A stretch of 64,000 nucleotides of DNA, taken from positions 5,517,483 to 5,581,482 of the forward strand of contig SMSO01000032.1 in NCBI GenBank assembly GCA_004764695.1. Reading direction: 5' to 3'. This DNA is from Schizochytrium sp. TIO01. Its lineage: Eukaryota > Sar > Bigyra > Thraustochytrida > Thraustochytriidae. A program made the position numbers and the translations under genes. Of this stretch, positions 51,945 to 63,769 are shown piece after piece. The stretch's first letter is position 1; each line of letters opens with the position of its first letter. The notes beneath the pieces are model-generated. The model saw nothing but the letters and a program-made list of their open reading frames with translations. It had not been told where the DNA came from and searched no databases.

Positions 51945-54900
51945 CATATTCATTTCTTCAAGATGATCGTCGAAACTGCTATCATCACCTCAAAGAAGGT
52001 ATTTACAACATCTTGTGTTAGCTTACCTCGAAGGCGGAGCTACCCACCTCCGAGATCCTGGCATCATTCTGAAACATGTCAGTAGTACCTACCATTTAGC
52101 AATTCTACGTAAGTTGTAACTACCTACCACTACCTACAGTAAGAGCAGCTAGCTGTACTGCTCTGCTCCACCTTAGCCGTTATGCTATGTATTCGCTACC
52201 CTCGAGTAGGCACCGAAAACTTAAGAGGTACCCTATTCTTTTATTTGTTCTTTTGCATAGTACAGAATCATTATTTTTATCCTGACTACCTGCTTACTCG
52301 TAGTTAGTTACCTTACCTTGCTAGGGCCTATGTTGAATCAGTGAATGAAATGAATTGACTTTCCTCCTTCTGTGGATGTGCTGGACAGCCGAAGAATTCG
52401 CTGTGGCCGTGGGACGAGCCTCTCCCCCGAGCAAGAATATACCTCTCCTCGTGTGATTCTCTGGATTCATTTACCCACCAGGGCCTGTGTACTACAGAGG
52501 TGCTGCTGCGGCCGAGCCGTCCATTGCTTCGTGTCGTAATGAGGCCATTTGGATCATGTGTGCCTGTCATCCTCTCTGATTGCTTTTACAGTTTTAATTG
52601 AAGTACTTCGTCTTCTTTTCAATCAATTAAAGGGGATGAAGAATGAATCGATACCCTCAAAGCAACAACAGTGCTTGCTAATCATTCAATAGTCGGCGCA
52701 CTACTTCCCTGCATTCAGACCAATACCTATGATGTGCTCTTTCCGTAAGTAAAAACAGTTGCTAGGTTAACACCATCAGCTGATTGATGATGACTCGTCG
52801 ATACATCATCGTGATTCATTACCAATAATCGCCACTTCTCACTTCCCGGTTAGTCAGCAAGTAGCCATGAGGCACGTTTTACAGTACCATGCTGCTAGTA
52901 GGCAGCTACTAGCTAGCTAGCTAGCTAGCTATGGCTAGGAAGCTGGCTAGGAAGCTGGCTAGGAAGCTGGCTAGGAGGTGCCTGCCTTGTTTTACAAGTT
53001 TCAAGAAAGCAGGTGATGCCCGAAATGGAGATTTACAAAAAGGCACACCCACTCTGTAGCTGGTTGTCTAGTGAGTTCCCTAGCCATTGCACTGGCAAGG
53101 TGCAAAAGTGAGTAATTCATGCATGAACAAGGGCTTCTGTGATCACTATTTACTATGTATGCCGCATCATCCATCCAAATCTATCCTTGAACAGCGATAT
53201 TATTTTTTTTTAATGAAAAGGGCAACCAAAGGTGGCAATCTCAGGAACTGACTGTAATTTGATGCCAAGGCCACCGCGCCTGGGCAGGGGGAAATCATAC
53301 TTGATCAGGTTTTTGCATGAGCTCTTCGCGGCTGCTGACAATCCTGATGGGAGCGAGAGCTCTGAAACGAAACCATTTTAGCTTCCGAGATGATGGATGG
53401 AATTGTTGAATTACTCAGACTACTACCTAGCAATCCTAGGAACCCAGTAGGGACTACTATGTCTCTGGGATTTCGATTGATTGATTCCAGTGTAAGTTCG
53501 GGTTAATTCGAGTTGTTCGAATTGGATTGTTGTGCAGAGGTTATTCGAGGTTAGCCAAGGCAAGAGTGAATTGCGGTACAGTGGATGACAGCTCGAGATC
53601 TTCATGCTTTAACAGGCCAGGGTGGCCACGATAATAATAAGAGTGAGAAGGATGGCGGCCGTCGTCGAAATGTGTTGTTGTAGTGCTTGGGAGGCATAAT
53701 GGCAATCATGGCGACTTAGGATGAAAGTGCTACGAGCTACCTCTTTTATCACTAGTATCCCTGACTAGTAGCTACTAGATTGGTAGATAGATCTCTACCT
53801 ACCTACTAGTAGCTAGCTTCTTTTCATTTTATTTATTCTTTTTAGTTCTTCTTTAATTAATTAATTATTATTTTTTTAATTACTACCCAACTTGAAGGAA
53901 TTTATAAAATTGGCTCTTCTGAATGTACCTTGGGAGGGTTGGAACAGAAAGAACAGCAACGAAAACCTAAAATGAATGAACTCACCAAAGTATTATGGCA
54001 TCACGAGCCGTGAAAATGGCAAATCATGTGGAGGCGCCATGTGATGAGCCAGTGAGATGCTGACTTAGACAATGCAGTGGCAATGAAATCAACAAGTCAG
54101 TCGTTTTTGCTTTTTAAGTTTCGGGTTCGGGAGGTCAGCAGAAGGTAAAGTTCATAAAGAAGAGCTCTTTTACATCGATCGTGTCATACAAGGTAGTAAG
54201 TAATCCACAAAAGCGTCAAGTTCCTCCTCGCACGTGAAAAGTGAATGTGAGTGAATTACTTTGGGCAGACTGATTTACCTTCAGCGAGCAGGCAGCCACT
54301 CTGCAGTTCATTCAGTTAACCTATCGTCTCGACTGCCGCTGCTAGTTCAAAGACCATGAAGAACCTACCGTGGCAGCATGTTGGTGAGTTTTCGAGTGGC
54401 TTCCTCCTCGAGCCTAAAGCTTCTTTGTAACAGTTTCAAACATGCATATGCTTGACTGAAAGCACCTGCTGTTGAATTCGCTAACCCCTGGACACCCTGA
54501 GGCAGCAGCCTTTATCATGTCAAATGTCGTTGCCAGGACTATCTGCGATGGAAATTGTGGTAGTGGTAGTAGTAGTGGCAGAATTGCTAAATTACTTACT
54601 ACTACTCATACGCACGAACGAACCCCCACAAGACGGATGTTGTTCTCGGGAGCACATTCCTAGAATGTAATATGGCGAAACCACTTCAAAACTGCGGATC
54701 ATCCAGCTGACCAAGACTATGCCTCGGTCCGCAGGCTGCCTATTGATGTGCACCACCGAGACTTCGGTAGGTGGGCTCAATATTGTAAATCGCGACTATC
54801 TTTGATGAGCTGAGCTTGAATAGATTGAATAAATCACTCCAAAAAACGTGCTCATAGCGAGCCACGACTCACGCGCTGTCCCCTGCTGTGGGAAGTGGGC

Positions 54901-55823
54901 AGTAAGGGGGTGCTAAGGCAGCTAAGCTAGTCACTGTGAGAAGTAGTCCAAACATAAGAACAGCACGTGACTTTGTACCTTTTGCATTTTAATTTTGAAG
55001 GTTCGAAATCAAGGTGCCGCTGCTAGACACGAATGGTGCGAGAACATCATTGTGGCGGTGGTTTGATTGGCCAATCAATGTGTAGGCACGCACATTGGGT
55101 GAAACATGGGTGCAGGCAGGCATGCGAGACACACCCTCGATTGGAGGAAACGGGGACCACCAAGTTCGCCTGGCAGCAGGTCCTGGTCTCGTCGAAATTT
55201 CCATTTCAAATGGAAAGGGAGTGTGTGAGGGAAAGAGGGAAATGGGTGAGGGAGACCACCTCAGCCTTCACGAGCTTGGTAACACTAATGGGCCGGTGTG
55301 CGAGAATTGGAATAGGCTGCGACTTGTCGCAGATCATTTTATTCTCTTATTGAGAAAGAACAAGTGCATTTTGGAGGACTCGCTTACGCTTACTTCCTTC
55401 GAAAAGTGCAAGCAAGCCACAGGCTGGATTGCCTTGCAAATTGCAAATTGCCACTCGTAACGATTTACCTAATTCCACGAGGCATCAATTGTACGTGCCG
55501 AGATAGCACTACTACTGATCATCCTCACCCGTGAAAACAGACGCTCTGTACCAAAGTGCATGCATAAGAGAGAAATGTCGCCACATCCAGTTGTCATGAG
55601 ATATAGAGAGAAAAACAATTTCCCGTGGAATGCTCTGTCCCCATCTGAGTAAATTTCTGCCATTGTGAATATTCCAAAACCAAAGAGTAACTTGTCGCTG
55701 TAAAGGCCAACACGACTCTCCTATGGAAGTAACCTGTGTCGGATTAACCTCAAAAGTCACAACCCTCAGCCAACCTAACGATGGACAACATCAACGAGCA
55801 AGACGCTCTTCGTGCGAACGCAT
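51945..55823. other. 4 kb region without recognisable genes
   Basis: Mixed sequence with many CTACC/TAGTAG words, the CTAG and 12-mer repeats at 52.9 kb, and an AT-rich run at 53.82-53.88 kb. A plus-strand ATG at 51962 opens MIVETAIITSKK followed by a GTATTT site. Frames at 55033-55460 (+) and 55469-55760 (-) are long-ish but overlap others and show no motifs. No gene called. Confidence 0.35.
52908..52977. repeat. (CTAG)n run joined to a 12-mer tandem GGCTAGGAAGCT
   Basis: Six CTAG units (52908-52931) are followed by three and a half copies of GGCTAGGAAGCT (about 52934-52977). The second array looks derived from the first. Confidence 0.88.
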
Positions 55824-56042
55824 TTATCCACCTTTGTGCAACTGCACATCAATCGAGCCCCGGCTGGCATCTTTCCTAATTTGAGGCCTATTTGTAAGCA
55901 AGTGCTTTAGGATCTCCCAGACTTGAAGGGGGTCCTTCCCAACGGCCACATCTTCCGCAATTTCTCTGGGCGAGGTAGACAGAATAGCACACCACCAACC
56001 TAGATACCCTAGTAGTAGAGCAGTGGTTTGATCATTCACCAA
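55824..56042 (-). mobile_element. Possible copia-type gag fragment
   Basis: A 72-codon minus-strand frame without ATG reads WWCAILSTSPREIAEDVAVG followed by KDPLQVWEILKHLL. This spacing (W-x-x-I-x-x-S-x-S-x-x-I, then an acidic helix, then x-x-VWE-x-LK) resembles the gag/UBN2 region of Ty1-copia retrotransposons. No nucleocapsid CCHC, protease, integrase or reverse-transcriptase motif and no LTR was found nearby, so at best it is a small remnant. Confidence 0.25.
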
Positions 56043-58062
56043 AATCGGTCCCTTTATCTTCGGGCAGGAAAACTATTTATTGCCTTTTTAGTTGAACAAT
56101 TGTACCCTCAATTTGGCTATGTAATCACTGGGTACTGGTACTTAGTGTGTTTTCGTGACAAAGCACAGGTGGAAACCTATACTAGGATGTTTATAAAGGT
56201 GGTTCTCTACACCATACATATCATATTCAATTCGTCACGAGAACCACAAACACAGTCTAAAGTCTGACAGAGTAAATCATTTTTACTTAGATAATATTAC
56301 TCTTATCATATGTATCTTTTGCTTTTGAATTACAATGTGCACTATCACGATTTTTATTTTTTATTTTTTATTTCCTTTTGGTTATTAAACAGTATACCAG
56401 GAGATCAGCAGCCACCTTGACAAGGGACGAAATGGGTGGAGCAGCTGAGCGTCAAATGATCACCCTATAGAGTGGTTGACTCAATACCATATCGGTTAAA
56501 AAGTTCGACCATCTTATCTTGTGAGTATAGAACATCGCAACACTCTGATGTAGCAAATAGAAAGGGTGCGTGGATGTGTGTATTTTTGTCTATTAATCAC
56601 GGCAACCTGCACTTGATACAGAGCCACGTATGCCATCAGTAGACATTGTGCGAAAGGTCCCGAACATTATACTCTTACACTATCCAATTGCCCGCCTCCT
56701 ACATAAGTTTAAGTATGGCTGGCTGCCTCCAAGTGTTCTGGTGAGCTTTGAACCTATTCATGGGCTATGATTTTGAAAATATCACGATCTCGTTCTTACC
56801 GGAACACTTTACTTCCAATCTTCTCCTTCTTATTCTTCTTCCTCTCTAAAATTTTGTTGAAATGTGCACAATCAAATTATCCTGCACGTGCTGGAAATCT
56901 AAATGAGTTCCCCCTTTTTGTAAAGCACGAGGGCACGAAAGAGAAGTGCAAACAAATAATGAGAGTCTAAAATAAAAACTGCTGGTTCCTTTTGGTGAGT
57001 TGTGTTTGCTATCGTGGTAATGCACTGTTCCGCAATCGTGTGTGAAAGCGATAAGGTTCTTTTCTTACAATTTATTTATCAGAATTCCTGGTGCTTCACG
57101 TTTATCGAAAAAATAATATCATTACCCAATGATACTAAAATTAGCTCTACATGAATATTGACTTTTTATTGAAATGGTAAATTGTAAAAAAAAAAAATCA
57201 AATGAAAGCCTTTATTGTAGTTGTCGAGAAGTTTTACTCATTGAATACTTGCGATGATTTTGTTGCAGAGATAATATAATAAAGATATCAAATATATATT
57301 GAAAAAAAAAATGTAGCAAGCTAATCAGTCAGACTACAATTTGATTTGAAATTTAGAAATCGAGTAGCTTCAAATCCTGATATTGTTCAATTACCTGATA
57401 TCATTCAATTACATAGAATTCCAAAGAATTTTACATGTTTCATACCTTGCAGTGGTTTCTTTTTTGGAAAATGAATGAATGCGACCCCTTGCGAAACTAG
57501 ATTAGGCTTCGCTTCAAGAGGTGAAGAAGCAGTATCATATTTTACTTTTTTCTTTTTTTTAAATAAATTCTACTCTGTTGCAAATTTAACATTACTATCA
57601 ACCACTATGATTTATGAGAAGTTAGTCAACAATCAAGAGAAATCATCCTGTAGATCACTTGTCAATTGCTAAATATAGACTTTAACAAGCCATACTATTC
57701 AAGCCATTATAGCTATTCAAGCGTTGTATCTATTTGGGACATTTATTTGTAGAAACTGACCTGTTTTCCTCTTTTTTAATCTTTTAAAAAAAAATTATTT
57801 TATTTTAAACATAGATTTGGAAATATATCCAAAGGGTACCCGCTTTTATAGTAGGTAGAAATAGAACCTGTAGTAAAATTAGAGTTCTGTTTTAAGAAGC
57901 AAAAAAAATCTACGTGCAAAAGGGTGTGTGCTTTGGTCGCGGCGCGTGAATTCTGAGAACGCAATGTCTTGGATGATTTGCGGGTAAGTTCGTGTCTGAA
58001 GGAAAAGAATGGATGGATTTTCGAGCTGAGGAGCACTCGTGAGCTGCAATTCACGGAGCGCC
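56043..58062. other. AT-rich intergenic region
   Basis: AT-rich throughout, especially 56.3-56.4, 57.06-57.35 and 57.77-57.81 kb. Short frames without recognisable content. Upstream part of the 553-residue frame at its right end. Confidence 0.45.
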
Positions 58063-59724
58063 ATGGTGCAAGCAGCTGCGGCTGCTGCAAGCCATGCAGT
58101 GTCAGCGCGTCGCTCCTCAGCAGGGCCAGGATCTGTTGGCAGCCTCGGACGAAGAGAGGATCTTCAAATACGCGTCGTTAATACCCTTACACAAGTGTCA
58201 GCGCGCTGCAAGCCTGCATATCTAGACGCAAGGCCTCCGGAGCAGCAGCGAGGCAGGCCTGGGACTGATCTTAGCCGGTTTGTCTTCGTGCGACTCGAAT
58301 GGAGAACTCCAGGAGCAAGAGGTTGCTCTTCGAATTTGTTGCAAGACTCGCCCAGATCTTGCCAAAATCCAATCTCACATCTATGCAATAGGCACGCAAA
58401 TCTGGAGAGCGCTTCTTCTTCAGACGTCAGCAAAGATGCAGCAGAGAAGAGCATAGATGCTTCTGTGGAAAGTTTCGAACATCATCACACATCTGAAAGG
58501 AAAGCATCATCCTCAAGATCACCAGAAACTACTATGCATGACATAGATACAGATGTTCGACAAGCCCCAAAGCAAAATTCCACATTGAACTCTACTTTTA
58601 CCTCAACAACGGCGGGAGAAGGACAGGACCGAAAAACGTTGGCCAAGGAATATAAAGAGACATCTTCAAAGGATCCTTCATTTACTCGAAGTGCACATCC
58701 TGGGGAGGACACCGACGAGGGCTTTACATTTTATCAGGTCCTTGAAAAGGGCTCCAACAGAGTGTTGCATGTGGGCGTGGAGCCGCACGCTGTCCTCACT
58801 GCGCTTGTACCGCTAACAGAATTTGCAACCCATGTTGACCTCATTGTCCGCATTGTTAGAAAGCTTGATAATGGGGATACGCGTGCATGCTATGACTATC
58901 TGCAGCACCGCTTCATTGCCCCTGCAGCCATAACCTCTTTAGCCGCACCAAGCCCAAGCCCTACGAGCGCTGGCGGCGAAGCCTTCGAGTCTTTCTCTTC
59001 AACAGCATCCAGCTCCCTGTCGAACCCGTATCTCACGCCAACGTCCATGCATAACACAGCTTATGGACACAACTTCGCACCACCATCACAGCAGCGCTCC
59101 ACAGGATTGCAATTAGAATTTGGATCAGGAGGAGGCCAGTCCCACGGACATACGGTCGGCGAGCTGGATCAGTTCACCCATAGCATGGCGCCGCCTATCT
59201 CGTTTGGCATGAGCCCAGGACCAACAGCAAGCTCGCCGACAAGAGTATTCTCGTCTTTGCAAAGTCCACGCGCATCATTGTCTGCAGCTTTGGAGGCTGC
59301 TGACAAGAGCGTCTTTGCCGAGCTCTGGGCTACACTCGGCACGGATCGCCAACGGGGCAAGCTGCTGCAATGGTGCACCAATGCGCCACGAATGAAATTG
59401 AGTCGAGCACACGACCTCTTTTACTTCGAGCAGGCCCAGAGAGCGCGTGGAAGCGGAGAGATCAACGTTGGTGGTGGAGTAGCCAAGTCACCGCACATCA
59501 GGCTTCCGCCCGGCTCTGATGCGCGCTGTCCCGCGTGCGTGGCAGCAGCAGCCCCTTGGCGTGGCCACCCCAAACGTTGGCCTGTGCGAGCGCAGCCCAG
59601 GAAGAGCCCCGCAGAGATCTACATCGCAGCCGCAACCCACAAGATATTCCCGCGACCTCCGCCCTCGACGCAAACCCAACGCTCACACATGCGACGGCCT
59701 CCGCCAAGGCACTTGCGTTCCTAG
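58063..59724 (+). CDS. Hypothetical Ser/Ala-rich protein, 553 residues
   Basis: First in-frame ATG is 58063 (GCCATGG), opening MVQAAAAAASHAVSARRSSA. Residues about 120-225 are Ser/Thr/Glu-rich and disordered. A compact, better-structured part (about 224-290) reads GFTFYQVLEKGSNRVLHVGV, then HAVLTALVPLTEFATHVDLI and DYLQHRFIAP. A second helical part (about 405-460) reads SVFAELWATLGTDRQRGKLL then QWCTNAPRMKLSRAHDLFYF. I do not recognise either. From about 59480 the DNA is GC-rich and all three plus frames stay open. The last 80 residues (Pro/Arg-rich) may therefore be wrong, and the true end may be reached by a splice into another frame (one continues to 59879, another to 60012). The N-terminal 110 residues could also contain an intron. 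Confidence 0.5.
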   Translation: MVQAAAAAASHAVSARRSSAGPGSVGSLGRREDLQIRVVNTLTQVSARCKPAYLDARPPEQQRGRPGTDLSRFVFVRLEWRTPGARGCSSNLLQDSPRSCQNPISHLCNRHANLESASSSDVSKDAAEKSIDASVESFEHHHTSERKASSSRSPETTMHDIDTDVRQAPKQNSTLNSTFTSTTAGEGQDRKTLAKEYKETSSKDPSFTRSAHPGEDTDEGFTFYQVLEKGSNRVLHVGVEPHAVLTALVPLTEFATHVDLIVRIVRKLDNGDTRACYDYLQHRFIAPAAITSLAAPSPSPTSAGGEAFESFSSTASSSLSNPYLTPTSMHNTAYGHNFAPPSQQRSTGLQLEFGSGGGQSHGHTVGELDQFTHSMAPPISFGMSPGPTASSPTRVFSSLQSPRASLSAALEAADKSVFAELWATLGTDRQRGKLLQWCTNAPRMKLSRAHDLFYFEQAQRARGSGEINVGGGVAKSPHIRLPPGSDARCPACVAAAAPWRGHPKRWPVRAQPRKSPAEIYIAAATHKIFPRPPPSTQTQRSHMRRPPPRHLRS

Positions 59725-60160
59725 ATCCCGCACGTGCTCGACCCCCTCGCAGAACCGCAGAACTGGGAACCCAGCGGAACTCCAGTGTGCTCTGCTCTGT
59801 ACCGGTACCTGAACCCGGGACCGCCGCTCTTCTTCCTCTCCATCTGCTCGGACTTGCTCGCGCACAGCAGTGCAGGTAGCTACGCCTGCTCGCACCACTG
59901 CAGAGCGCCGGTGCGGACCGGCTTGCCGAGCAACCCCCCTTTCGGCCTCCTCGAAGACTTTGGAGCCCTCGATAGATCGGTGCATCGATGGATGGAGAGA
60001 TATCTAAGATAGATAAACAGCTTTCTTTCTCTCTTTCTTTCTTTCATTCTCCTTCACAGCCAAAGCTTCAAACGACGGCATTGATTGATGATTGTTCTTC
60101 TTTGAGAGTCTCACGCACGAGAGGGAAAGAGAACAGAACGAAGGTGGTGTAATGATCATG

Positions 60161-60183
60161 GATCGATCGATCGATCGATCGAT
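60161..60183. repeat. (GATC)n tetranucleotide array
   Basis: Nearly six GATC units; self-complementary, so it can form a hairpin. Confidence 0.9.
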
Positions 60184-60519
60184 TGACGGAGTGATTGACC
60201 GAGTGAGCGAGCCGCGAGAGAGGGAGAGAGTCGTGGAACAAACTCGTGGCAGCTTGAGGTTAGGATGTAGGAATCTGCGCACGTCTTGAGGCCTGGCTTG
60301 TTGCACGAGGCATCGTTCGAGTTCGCTTCGTTTGGTGGTTGTGAAGTTTTGGGAACTCAGGTTGGCCACGGCGTAGGGCCGTATAAGGTATCGCTAGCGC
60401 TCGGCCCCAGCGTAGTCTCTAAAAATTCAGAGCTCGAAAGTTAATGTTCTTTCTGTCTGTTGATTTGATTATACTTGTTTTCTGTATCTGATTTGTTTTA
60501 GCTGTTTTGTTTTTTTGAT

Positions 60520-60540
60520 GTTGTTGTTGTTGTTGTTGTT
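60520..60540. repeat. (TTG)n array, short
   Basis: Seven TTG units, 100 bp before the longer TTG array. Confidence 0.88.
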
Positions 60541-60639
60541 TTGTGTCGCTCGATGAGAGAGTATCGCGGAAAGAGTGTCTAACTCGAACTGGTCTGTTCC
60601 ATATTTCCAGGAACAGACAGACTCCTTGATTCGATTCTT

Positions 60640-60706
<67 letters not shown>

Positions 60707-60707
60707 G
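60640..60707. repeat. (TTG)n trinucleotide array, about 22 units
   Basis: Perfect TTG run of about 68 bp. Its frames give poly-Cys, poly-Leu or poly-Val and are artefacts. Confidence 0.95.
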
Positions 60708-61599
60708 GGTTTTTGGTTTTTCTCTATTCTCTTTTCTTTTTTCTTTTTTCTTTTTCATTGAAACGATGTTCTACGAAGACTCCAACAACAAATTCGACAA
60801 TAGAACAAACAGCTTCAGACGAATAATAGAACACCCGCGTTTGAACAGCTGCGGAATCAGGTAAAGAAGAAGGCGGTTGATTTATTTAGCTAGCTTAGAC
60901 CGCTGTCACAATACTCACCTTCGCAGATTGAACGCCGTCCATGGCCTCACACTCAACGCGATCCTCTGCTCTGCTCCTTTCGAAGATCCGGGTCAAACTT
61001 GAGAACTCAGAACAACCTCGAAAACTGAGACGAACGTTTCCCTCATCGAGTGAGCTTCTGTTCTCTTCTCGATATCTCCTTTTATATCATTCGTTTTTGG
61101 TATAATAAATGGTTAAAATGATCGAGTGATGACAGAAATGGAATCATGCGATATCAGAACGTTTATAAACAGCTCGTAAAACGGCCCAGAAAGAAGCACA
61201 ACGCATCGCGGGAACTCAAACCATCCCGAGCGAGGGACTCTGTTCTTTTATTCCTCGCTTTTGGATAAAGCCTTGTTTGGTTAGGTTTGGTTTGGTTTTT
61301 CGCAGAGAGAACCGAAGGGATCGAAAGAGCTGAGTTCTACTGCCATCCATCATAAATAACTACGCTCGAAGAGGCCCTTTCTTTCTTCCAAGCAAAAATA
61401 AAAAGATTGCCTCAAAAGAAGACTCTAAAACCCAAGGTCGCCTCTGAAAAGAGGAAAACTCAACCCGGAAGGGAAAACACAGCGATTTTGGAGAATTTAC
61501 AATGCTGTTCCATCCATTCCGGTTGGTTGAAAAACGGCGCACTTATCAAAGGCGCTGAGGAAGGATGAGAGTGGGGTTCTCTCTGAGAGGAGAAGAGGG

Positions 61600-61706
61600 T
61601 TGAATGAATGAATGAATGAATGAATGAATGAATGAATGAATGAATGAATGAATGAATGAATGAATGAATGAATGAATGAATGAATGAATGAATGAATGAA
61701 TGAATG
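61600..61706. repeat. (TGAA)n tetranucleotide array, about 26 units
   Basis: A perfect TGAA run of about 107 bp, the longest tetranucleotide array in the window. It is the complement-type unit of the ATTC array at 43534-43608. All minus-strand frames read IHSF repeats and are artefacts. Confidence 0.95.
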
Positions 61707-62719
61707 CGCAACCAACTCCCTCAACCGACAGAAGAGCTCGAGTCACGCCAACCTTGAAATTGAAGCACCCTCCAATACTATAGCGCCCTAACCTTCTTCT
61801 CTTTCTTTTGAGAAGCTTTCGTTCTGTTCTCTCTTCGAGGGTCTATAAAACTAAACAAACTAAATATGCACTTCTGCCAGAACCTCTTTTTTAATTAAAT
61901 TAATTAAATTTTATTAAAACCACTCTGTAGCTACTAAAGAACAAATTTTAATTGTTATTTGATCGAAATTTAAAATATACATTTTGTTTTATTTTTTATT
62001 ATTGAATTTTAAATTTAAAAAAAAAAATGTTTATGAATGTTCTTTTTTTAAAGCTCCTTTTTCAAGCTGTGATGATGAATACTTTTCTTTCTACTTTTCT
62101 TTCAAATTAAAGTGCCTCCGTTTCAATAAAGATGGGTTTGATCGAGTAAATAAATTAGTTCACATGATCGTGGCAGTTTCCTCGTGTTCCGTTTCCCTCT
62201 TCACGCATCCACTCATCCTTTTGCGGGAACTACCGCCGATCCCTTCGCCAATCAATGAGGCAAATATCGATTCCATTCTCCATTACAAACGTGTTAGTTT
62301 AGTTCTGCATCTCCAATCCCCTCATCTCGACCTTTCCCTGGCTGTTAAAAATACTAAAAATAAACAGAACGCCCGCCTCGTTGGAACGCCCAAGTTCACC
62401 TTTGAGTCGATGTTCCTTCGCACAAAAAAAAAGCTTCTCAACACTCATACCCGAAAGAAAGGGAAGGGAAGGAAAGGAAAGATCCGACCAACTATCCAAC
62501 CGACTTACTTTGTTTAATCGCCTTTCACCGCAAGCAAGCAAAGCCACCATCGCCATTATTCGAGTCTGACCGTTCTTTCGACTCACCCATTGCAATCGCT
62601 TACAACATTCCCTCCTCTTTCTTGTATTCTTCGCCTCTCTCTTTGAAAGAAGTTATTATTGAATTCAATTCACTCCTACAAAGATCTTTCCGTCTGAGAC
62701 ACCGTCAATCAAAACAAAC

Positions 62720-62745
62720 TAAAATTAAATTAAATTAAATTAAAT
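62720..62745. repeat. (AAATT)n pentanucleotide array
   Basis: Five units of AAATT, ending in AAATC. Confidence 0.88.
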
Positions 62746-63411
62746 CAAAACAACAGAACCCGGGGATCTCGGAACCCAACCTGCGAATCGAACCGAAGCG
62801 CGATCGAAGCCGGAGGCCCTCGGCGCGAAGAACGCGAACTCGCTCGCCCCTGGAGGAGCGCAGGACTGACTGTCTGTGCCCGAGATTCCTTCGCAGAGCG
62901 GCTCCAACCTGGTACATGCAAAGGCGACTGAATCCGAGTCGAGCTCGCAAAAGGCGAGAGATGGGCGCGGGACTAGCAGCGCATAGGTAACTGGTACGTC
63001 GATAGAGTGGACATGAATAGCGATGGGTATCATAAGCATATGTAGATTATGTTTGGATAGATGGATGGAGAGGTGGAATATGAAGTATTAATAAACGCAT
63101 GTTTATATCTGTAGTAGAAAATAGAGAGATAGATAGATCGATAGTCAGAGGTTAAATGCAAACAAACGTATCTTTATATTTACGCACTACCATGAAATGC
63201 AAGCTTTGCAAGTTTTATAGTTTAAAACCTAAGAGACAGCCTGAGATTGAATCTATATAAAAACATATGTTTATATATAAACATATATGCATGGATGGAT
63301 AGGTCGGATATTACGCTTATCCTGGCGCTCGAAGTGCTGGAATCGATAGGAAGATACGCACTGCTTTCTGATACCGCATCACTGAGCACCGGCGAAGGAT
63401 TTCGATGAGTT

Positions 63412-63412
63412 C

Positions 63413-63448
<36 letters not shown>
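63412..63448. repeat. (AGC)n trinucleotide array
   Basis: Twelve AGC/GCA units, 37 bp. Confidence 0.93.
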
Positions 63449-63449
<1 letters not shown>

Positions 63450-63728
63450 CTTGGACGCATTCTGCGAGATGGATACTGAGAGCATTCGGTTCGATGCCGA
63501 AGAGCGGATGACAGAATGGTATCGTGGCGGACGAGGCGTAGAGATAAGACTAGGTGGCTCACGCAGTCGCACCGGGAATTAATAGAGCGCAGAGATACAT
63601 AGATCGCTTCTTCCCTGGAATCAATCCTCTGAGGTTCTATGGATCTGCCATTCATGCGTTGCCCTCAATTGCTCGGCCTGCAGGACATGACATGAATGGC
63701 GGAGACAGACATCACGCTGAGGACGTGC

Positions 63729-63769
63729 CTGCTCGCTTGCCTGCTTGCCTGCTTGCCTGCTTGCTTGAC
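63729..63769. repeat. (GCTTGCCT)n octamer array
   Basis: Four to five copies of an alternating GCTT/GCCT unit. Confidence 0.88.

Larger units (their letters stand above)
59725..61599. other. Repeat-bearing region after the orphan frame
   Basis: GC-rich to about 60.0 kb, then CTTT-rich (60.02-60.06), GATC array, TTG arrays, and a block with many GTTCTC/GAGAAC words (60.9-61.5 kb). No coding signal beyond the possible continuation of the previous gene. Confidence 0.4.

Noticed and set aside
60575-60864. ORFs with poly-Cys and poly-Leu
   Set aside because: Products of the (TTG)22 array.
61460-61746. Three minus-strand ORFs reading IHSF repeats
   Set aside because: Products of the (TGAA)n array; the same applies to the ORF at 43493-43711.
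61984-62517. 177-codon plus-strand frame
   Set aside because: Begins with TTG in poly-A/T sequence and is mostly Lys/Phe/Ser low complexity; the ATG-started part (62164-62517) has no family and is overlapped by a minus-strand frame. Kept only as a note in the region entry.
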